A DNA stretch of 64,000 nt from NCBI RefSeq assembly GCF_018398875.1, contig NZ_JAGWDK010000015.1, positions 62,001-126,000 on the forward strand. The letters are read 5' to 3'. Under the pieces are notes generated by a model that was not told the DNA's origin, searched no databases, and saw nothing but the letters and a program-made list of their open reading frames with translations. The position numbers and the translations under genes were made by a program. This DNA is from Bradyrhizobium sp. sGM-13 (lineage in GTDB: Bacteria > Pseudomonadota > Alphaproteobacteria > Rhizobiales > Xanthobacteraceae). Shown in pieces: positions 59,802 through 64,000 of the stretch (the stretch's first letter is position 1; each line of letters begins with the position of its first letter).

Positions 59802-60110
59802 ATGCCTATCACCTTTTCGATGATCGTTTTGAACTCCCAGTTGGTCGTTGCGGTGGCAGACGGAGTGCCGAACTTCGATATTGTCCGAAGTTGCAGGCTC
59901 GACGTTGCCGCCACCACTGGCCTCTCCGTTGATCAGTCGCTGAAGAGTTGCGTGAGCGATGAGCAGAAAGCGAAGCGGCAGCTCGCAAGCCAATGGCCGA
60001 AATTCCCCGCGCCAAGCCGGGTGAGCTGCATCTCGCAAGAGAGCATCGGGGGCACGCCGAGCTACGTCAGCTTGCTGACCTGTCTGCAGATAGGTCAGTG
60101 GGCCAGATGA
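59802..60110 (+). CDS. Small protein of a Bradyrhizobium-type family
   Basis: A 102-residue protein. The C-terminal half, with CVSDEQKAKRQLASQWPKFP, then SRVSCISQESIGGTPSYVSL and LTCLQIGQWAR, has a pattern of four spaced cysteines that I recall in small proteins of Bradyrhizobium and relatives. The N-terminal part (PITFSMIVLNSQLVVAVADG) is only weakly like a signal peptide. GGGAAG lies 6 nt before the ATG. Function unknown; a divergent or truncated N-terminus is possible. Confidence 0.6.
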   Translation: MPITFSMIVLNSQLVVAVADGVPNFDIVRSCRLDVAATTGLSVDQSLKSCVSDEQKAKRQLASQWPKFPAPSRVSCISQESIGGTPSYVSLLTCLQIGQWAR

Positions 60111-60180
60111 TGCCCGGCGTGTTTTCGCCGTCAGTCGCCAGGATGGAATGAACGCAGTTCGCCGCCATCAGCGCGGGCGG

Positions 60181-61269
60181 CTACTTCGTCACCACCCGGC
60201 GCGCCGGCGTCAGCGTGCTGGTGGGCGCCATTGGCGAGATTGAGAACGTCAGCCAGGTATTCCACCCCGAAGGCCGGTTCTCGGCTGCGAATTCGCCATA
60301 GCCTTTCAGGTTGAGATATCCCTGCATGTCGCCGACCGGGAAAAGGATTCCGATCTGCGGACCAATGCCGAAGACACGCGACCGGAACCCGCCGAGCGCC
60401 GGATGCTGACCGAAGTCGTCCGTGATTTGCTGATATCCATATCCGACGAAGCCGACGAAAACCTGCTTGGAAAGAAATTGCGAGATTCCCCAATCGACGT
60501 GGAAGTCGATCCCGTTCTGGTATTGGGTGTGAGTATTCTTGAAGTTGTAAGTAAATCCGGCGACAGCGGAGAATTCGTGCCCTGCGGCGGGATTGAAGTA
60601 AGTGTAGCCGCCGCCCGCGTCGATCGCCGCGTGACCAATGCCGATGTTGCTGAGACGGGCGGGATCGTAAGCGCCCACCGGAATATCTCCGGTCAGGTAA
60701 GTCATGAAGTTGTGCACGCCGGCATTCCACTTCAACGTGGCCTGCGGATAGAGGTCGCCGACCGAAGTGAGTGAATCCGAAATGCTCCCCATGCGGGTCA
60801 CCACCAGCGGTCCGACGGCAGCGGTGAGCGTTCCGTCGATGCCGGTGCTTGCCCTGCCGAATATGCCGGTGACACCGATGGCCAATTGGCCGCCAAGTAC
60901 TGGCGTGCCGAAAGTGTAAGTGGGATTCAGAAGAATCAGATCGGCCTGTGCGTTCAGACTGGCATTGAAATCGACGTTCACCGTTGCCGGGAATCTACCG
61001 ATCTGGATTTGCCTTGCCGCGGCGACGGCGCCAGATGCTTCGACCGAGGTGTGGTAATACACCGCGGCCATGGACCAGCCCGGCACCTGAGGTGTCGCGG
61101 CAAGGCTGGAGAAGCGTCCGGGAAGCCAGTACGAAACACCACTCTCGTCGGCGTATGCCGCGTGGGACACGAAGCCGAGCAGCGCCACGGCAGCGCTGAA
61201 ACTTGCGTGGATCAGCCAACGCCGAGATTTTCGCTTGCGAGATTCTCGCTTGGATGTGTCGCGTGTCAT
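60181..61269 (-). CDS. SphA-type outer membrane protein (COG4313)
   Basis: A 362-residue exported beta-barrel-like protein. The signal peptide is near residues 18-40 (LIHASFSAAVALLGFVSHAA, cleavage near AYA-DE). The mature part has alternating hydrophobic strands such as GGYTYFNPAAGHEFSAVAGF and GIGPQIGILFPVGDMQGYLN, which match the phenol MetA-type/SphA family of transporters or channels found by aromatic degradation genes. No degradation gene is adjacent. It is first in a leftward position with the HlyD group upstream. Confidence 0.82.
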   Translation of the reverse strand: MTRDTSKRESRKRKSRRWLIHASFSAAVALLGFVSHAAYADESGVSYWLPGRFSSLAATPQVPGWSMAAVYYHTSVEASGAVAAARQIQIGRFPATVNVDFNASLNAQADLILLNPTYTFGTPVLGGQLAIGVTGIFGRASTGIDGTLTAAVGPLVVTRMGSISDSLTSVGDLYPQATLKWNAGVHNFMTYLTGDIPVGAYDPARLSNIGIGHAAIDAGGGYTYFNPAAGHEFSAVAGFTYNFKNTHTQYQNGIDFHVDWGISQFLSKQVFVGFVGYGYQQITDDFGQHPALGGFRSRVFGIGPQIGILFPVGDMQGYLNLKGYGEFAAENRPSGWNTWLTFSISPMAPTSTLTPARRVVTK

Positions 61270-61462
61270 TTGTCTGCCCCAAATGGCCGGAGATCACATT
61301 GCAACCACAGACGAGGTCAGGAGCCTCGCCAAACGTCCGCTTCGCCTCGATAGCCGCCGCGACAAGGGTTGCGTACATGCTACCAGAAGTAGCCGTTGTA
61401 ATGCTGCATCAGTCGTCTGAAATCGTCCGGTCGCAAGACCGCGTAGGTTGCTGCTGATGCTA

Positions 61463-62572
61463 TCAGAGATATGCGGCAAAGGAGCTGACCCAAACCAGGA
61501 TGGACATGATCAGGCCGATAACGCCGGCGTTCTCCGCAAACACGGTGGCCGTGCCAGGCATGCCGAGTCTGAGCTGGCTGCGGTTGATGTCCTTCGGTAT
61601 GGAGATGACAGCCGGATAGGCCTTGGCGCCGCCGATCGAGCCCACTTTGGCCAGCGTTCCGGAAACGGCGATCTGGCCCTGTCCCACGCCTTCCGGAATG
61701 CTTGTAATCGCCGCCTCGTGAATACGGCCGGGATCGTTGTCGAACACGAGCTTGACCCGAGCGCCGGGCTTGATGGTCTGGAATCCGTTCGGCGAGAACA
61801 TGCCGACGAGGGTGATATCGTCGGCGATGATGAACGACATCACCGCTTTATGCTGCGTGGCGCGGTCGCCGACGGATAGGGCCATGACCGTGACGTAGCC
61901 GTCGCCGGGCGCACTGATGGTCGTCTGCTCCAGCTCCCATTTAGCATGGTCAAGCTGGGCCCGGATTTGCGCCACGGTGGTGTTGACGCCGCCGATCTCC
62001 GAATCCATGGCGAGCTGCGCGTTCAACTGTGAAGCCTTGGCAGCCTGCAACTGGAACTCCACCGTCTCGTACTGGACCTGCGTGTCTTGCAGGCGAAACT
62101 GGGCTTGCGCGCTCTCGCCGACGAGCGTTTGATAATCTGCAAGCCGCTGCTTGTGATAGGCGAGCTGCTTGGTCAGCCCCTCGACGTTCGCGCTCGCCTG
62201 CTCGTAGTTGGCCTTGAGCTGCAGGGCCTGTTGCTTGGCGCCCGCCAGCGAGGCCTCGAGCTGGTCGACTTTGTATTTGAACGGCGCCGGATCGATATTG
62301 AAGAGAACGGTGCCGGCCTTCACCGGCACGTTGGTCTGCACCGGAATGGCGGTCACTTGGCCGGAGACGTTGGGCGCGACCTCGACCACTCGCGAGATCA
62401 CGACAAAACTGCCCGATGGCGTGAGATAATTGAACATCGCCAGGAACACCGCCAGGATGAACGCGCCGATCAGCACCGCGACGGTGCCGGATGCCCAGCC
62501 CCATCTGACCAGCTTGAGCTTGGAGAAGATGAGCCAGACCAGGACGAGGTAGAGCGTCAGGATGATCAGCAT
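61463..62572 (-). CDS. HlyD-family membrane fusion protein (YiaV/YibH-like)
   Basis: A 369-residue protein with two N-terminal membrane helices (MLIILTLYLVLVWLIFSKLK, then GTVAVLIGAFILAVFLAMFN), a HlyD/EmrA biotinyl-like half (VVEVAPNVSGQVTAIPVQTN), a long coiled coil (ANYEQASANVEGLTKQLAYH) and the returning barrel (TTISAPGDGYVTVMALSVGD). The start at 62572 is the only start codon in that frame after the upstream gene ends. The YiaV/YibH-type is an inner-membrane adaptor of unknown cargo. It follows the HupE-like gene and may join its function. Confidence 0.88.
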   Translation of the reverse strand: MLIILTLYLVLVWLIFSKLKLVRWGWASGTVAVLIGAFILAVFLAMFNYLTPSGSFVVISRVVEVAPNVSGQVTAIPVQTNVPVKAGTVLFNIDPAPFKYKVDQLEASLAGAKQQALQLKANYEQASANVEGLTKQLAYHKQRLADYQTLVGESAQAQFRLQDTQVQYETVEFQLQAAKASQLNAQLAMDSEIGGVNTTVAQIRAQLDHAKWELEQTTISAPGDGYVTVMALSVGDRATQHKAVMSFIIADDITLVGMFSPNGFQTIKPGARVKLVFDNDPGRIHEAAITSIPEGVGQGQIAVSGTLAKVGSIGGAKAYPAVISIPKDINRSQLRLGMPGTATVFAENAGVIGLIMSILVWVSSFAAYL

Positions 62573-62693
62573 GACTTGGCTCCGGGTGAGGGTGATGCCT
62601 TGCGCATTTCCGATTTTGTAGAATCGGAACGCGCTCTGGATTCCTGCGTTTGCGCAGATGCCATTCTTTGAAAACTCGTCTCCACCTTTCCGG

Positions 62694-63692
62694 CTAGGCC
62701 GCAAATCCCGCCAGCCGCTCGATGAACCAAAATGCCGCCAGGGATCCGATCGCATAGATCGCCGCCGCCGATGCGTAGCGTTCGAACATCGGCGGCGGAT
62801 TGATGCGCTTGGCACACGCCAATGCGCCGAGAACGACGCCGACGAAGATCAGTTGTCCGATCTCCACGCCGATGTTGAATGTGAAGAGCGCGAGCGGGAT
62901 GTCGCCTTGTGGGAGACCGATCTCCGTCAGGGCGCCGGCGAACCCGAACCCGTGAAGCAGCCCGAACGAGAACGCGACAACCCACGGCCATCTTGCCGTG
63001 AGGCTCGCCTGTCCGCGCCGCATTCGGATGATCTCGCAGGCGAGCAGCAAGATACTGAGCGCGATGCTGGCTTCGACCGGCGGCCCAGGAACGTGCACGA
63101 TTCCGAGCGTCGCCAGGCTCAGGGTGATCGAGTGCGCGACGGTGAAGGCGGTGATTGTTATGAGCAGTGCGCGGCCGCTGCGAACGATCAAGATCAAGGC
63201 CAGCACGAAAAGCAGGTGATCGTAGCCGAACAAAATGTGTTCGATACCCTGCATCAGGTAGGTCGCGGCGACTTCCAGCGAGCTACGCGAGGTTGCGATC
63301 TCGATCCACGGTTTTGACGGTCGTACCAGCGTAGTCGAAAAGGTGCCATCGAGCATCTGCACGCGCGCCAGAACGTCGGTGATGGTTGCCTGTAGGCCCA
63401 CAAGCTCGATGCGGGTGCCGGCGAGGCTCCCACTGGTTTCAATTACTCTGCGCTCGATCAGCGAATCCGAGAGCTCTCGGAGCACGGGCTCGGTGACGTT
63501 GCGTGCGTTCGCCGGAAAACGCAGCACCACCGGCAAGCGCATTCCTGACAAGACTGGCGTACGCCATACGATCTCGTACCGCTGCGGCGCGATCTCCGTA
63601 ACCTGCAGGTAGGCCGGGCGCGCTTCATGCGCGGTCGCGGCACTAAGGAACGCGAATGCCGCGGCGATGATGCCCAGAAATGCTGACCGCAT
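62694..63692 (-). CDS. HupE/UreJ-family membrane protein
   Basis: A 332-residue protein. A signal peptide (AFLGIIAAAFAFLSAATAHE) is followed by an extracytoplasmic domain of about 140 residues and then six or seven helices with HupE/UreJ histidine motifs (GIEHILFGYDHLLFVLALIL and FSFGLLHGFGFAGALTEIGL). HupE/UreJ proteins are thought to carry nickel or cobalt, and the His-Asp pattern is kept. No urease or hydrogenase genes are near. The ATG at 63692 follows GGAGAA; a GTG at 63713 is less likely. Confidence 0.88.
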   Translation of the reverse strand: MRSAFLGIIAAAFAFLSAATAHEARPAYLQVTEIAPQRYEIVWRTPVLSGMRLPVVLRFPANARNVTEPVLRELSDSLIERRVIETSGSLAGTRIELVGLQATITDVLARVQMLDGTFSTTLVRPSKPWIEIATSRSSLEVAATYLMQGIEHILFGYDHLLFVLALILIVRSGRALLITITAFTVAHSITLSLATLGIVHVPGPPVEASIALSILLLACEIIRMRRGQASLTARWPWVVAFSFGLLHGFGFAGALTEIGLPQGDIPLALFTFNIGVEIGQLIFVGVVLGALACAKRINPPPMFERYASAAAIYAIGSLAAFWFIERLAGFAA

Positions 63693-63731
63693 AATCAAGG
63701 GTTCTCCAACCACCCATCCCTGTCTTTTCGA

Positions 63732-64000
63732 CTAGTTTTTGGCTCTCTCCGGCGTCACAACCTGATAGCGCGCGCGCATGGTTTCGTAAGCCTTGCGCTT
63801 GGCTTGTGCTCGCTGGTCTTCGATCCATTCCGCCTTGATTTCGGGTTCGATCTCTTCGAAGTCTGGGACGCGGCCCGGAACGGATGTGTCGATGAAAACC
63901 AGGTGCCAGCCGTATCCGGATTCGATCGGTCCATGCCATTGGCCCGGTTTGAGGCCGGAGACTTCTCGGGCAAAGTTTGAACCAAACAGTTTGGCCATAT
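63732..64000 (-). CDS. Parvulin-type peptidyl-prolyl isomerase, C-terminal part
   Basis: The frame runs off the right edge, so only about 88 C-terminal residues are seen. GLKPGQWHGPIESGYGWHLV is the parvulin (PpiC) core with the conserved GWHLV end of the catalytic sheet. The tail (RAQAKRKAYETMRARYQVVT) is helical. PpiC proteins with large N-terminal parts act as periplasmic chaperones. It is 39 bp upstream of the HupE-like gene and looks cotranscribed with it. Confidence 0.85.
   Translation of the reverse strand, partial: MAKLFGSNFAREVSGLKPGQWHGPIESGYGWHLVFIDTSVPGRVPDFEEIEPEIKAEWIEDQRAQAKRKAYETMRARYQVVTPERAKN

Noticed and set aside
1..64000. CRISPR arrays, rRNA, transposases, prophage, restriction or toxin-antitoxin genes
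   Set aside because: Looked for on both strands; none was recognised. Repeats present are short palindromic elements, not spaced direct repeats.

Overview
The window looks like chromosomal DNA of a Bradyrhizobium-like alphaproteobacterium (Nitrobacteraceae). This rests on high GC, phasins, a GreA-CarB block, a TctABC/Bug transporter, an EcfG-type stress promoter, Irr/ICE-like iron boxes, a tRNA-His without the G-1:C73 pair, and several short palindromic intergenic elements of the kind scattered through such genomes. No rRNA, transposase, phage gene or CRISPR array was found, and gene density is normal.

Layout. 1-3.7 kb: a TPR protein cut by the left edge, a LysR regulator, a DUF1127 protein, a glutathione transferase and a secreted GlcG/HbpS protein. 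3.8-10.0 kb: a polyamine-type ABC importer (ATPase and two permeases), then a convergent sugar-type importer (binding protein and two permeases, no ATPase). 10.3-16.1 kb: DUF2269 and SDR-DoxX membrane genes, a cluster of very small overlapping genes, and an AsmA protein. 16.4-21.3 kb: a tightly overlapping four-gene operon coding for an exported TPR-CHAT protease, a small exported protein, a zinc-ribbon coiled-coil protein that seems to start at CTG, and a zinc-ribbon membrane protein. This operon is the best candidate in the window for an undescribed system. 21.3-23.4 kb: SCOT subunits A and B and a GNAT. 23.5-28.6 kb: an Fbp-type iron importer behind two ICE-like boxes, a serine/threonine dehydratase divergent from an ArsR repressor, and a cyclic-nucleotide-binding protein. 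28.6-33.5 kb: two class III nucleotidyl cyclases of different architecture.

33.8-37.1 kb is a less orderly, accessory-looking stretch: a phosphoesterase, a small exported protein, 0.8 kb without genes, and a frameshifted metallo-beta-lactamase-fold gene. 37.2-40.2 kb: TctA, TctB and TctC. 40.5-45.7 kb: a second GST, a large PdhS-like PAS histidine kinase with a degenerate G2 box, and two phasins. 45.9-49.4 kb: tRNA-His, small exported and membrane proteins, an orphan ParA ATPase, two tiny divergent membrane proteins, and a DapA-family enzyme behind an attenuator-like leader. 50.0-52.6 kb: LysR and TrxB divergent from an Lrp/AsnC regulator. 52.7-58.2 kb: DoxX, GreA, CarB and an unusual tRNA-Cys-like gene. 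58.3-64 kb: a methyltransferase, Dps under a probable EcfG promoter, a small cysteine-containing protein, a SphA-type outer membrane protein, and a HlyD-HupE-parvulin series cut by the right edge.

Themes that link genes: solute import (five systems, only one ABC ATPase), cyclic nucleotide signalling (two cyclases beside a CNB protein), iron and stress control (ICE boxes, EcfG, Dps), and carbon storage (phasins, SCOT). All assignments come from reading the sequence; no database search was possible.
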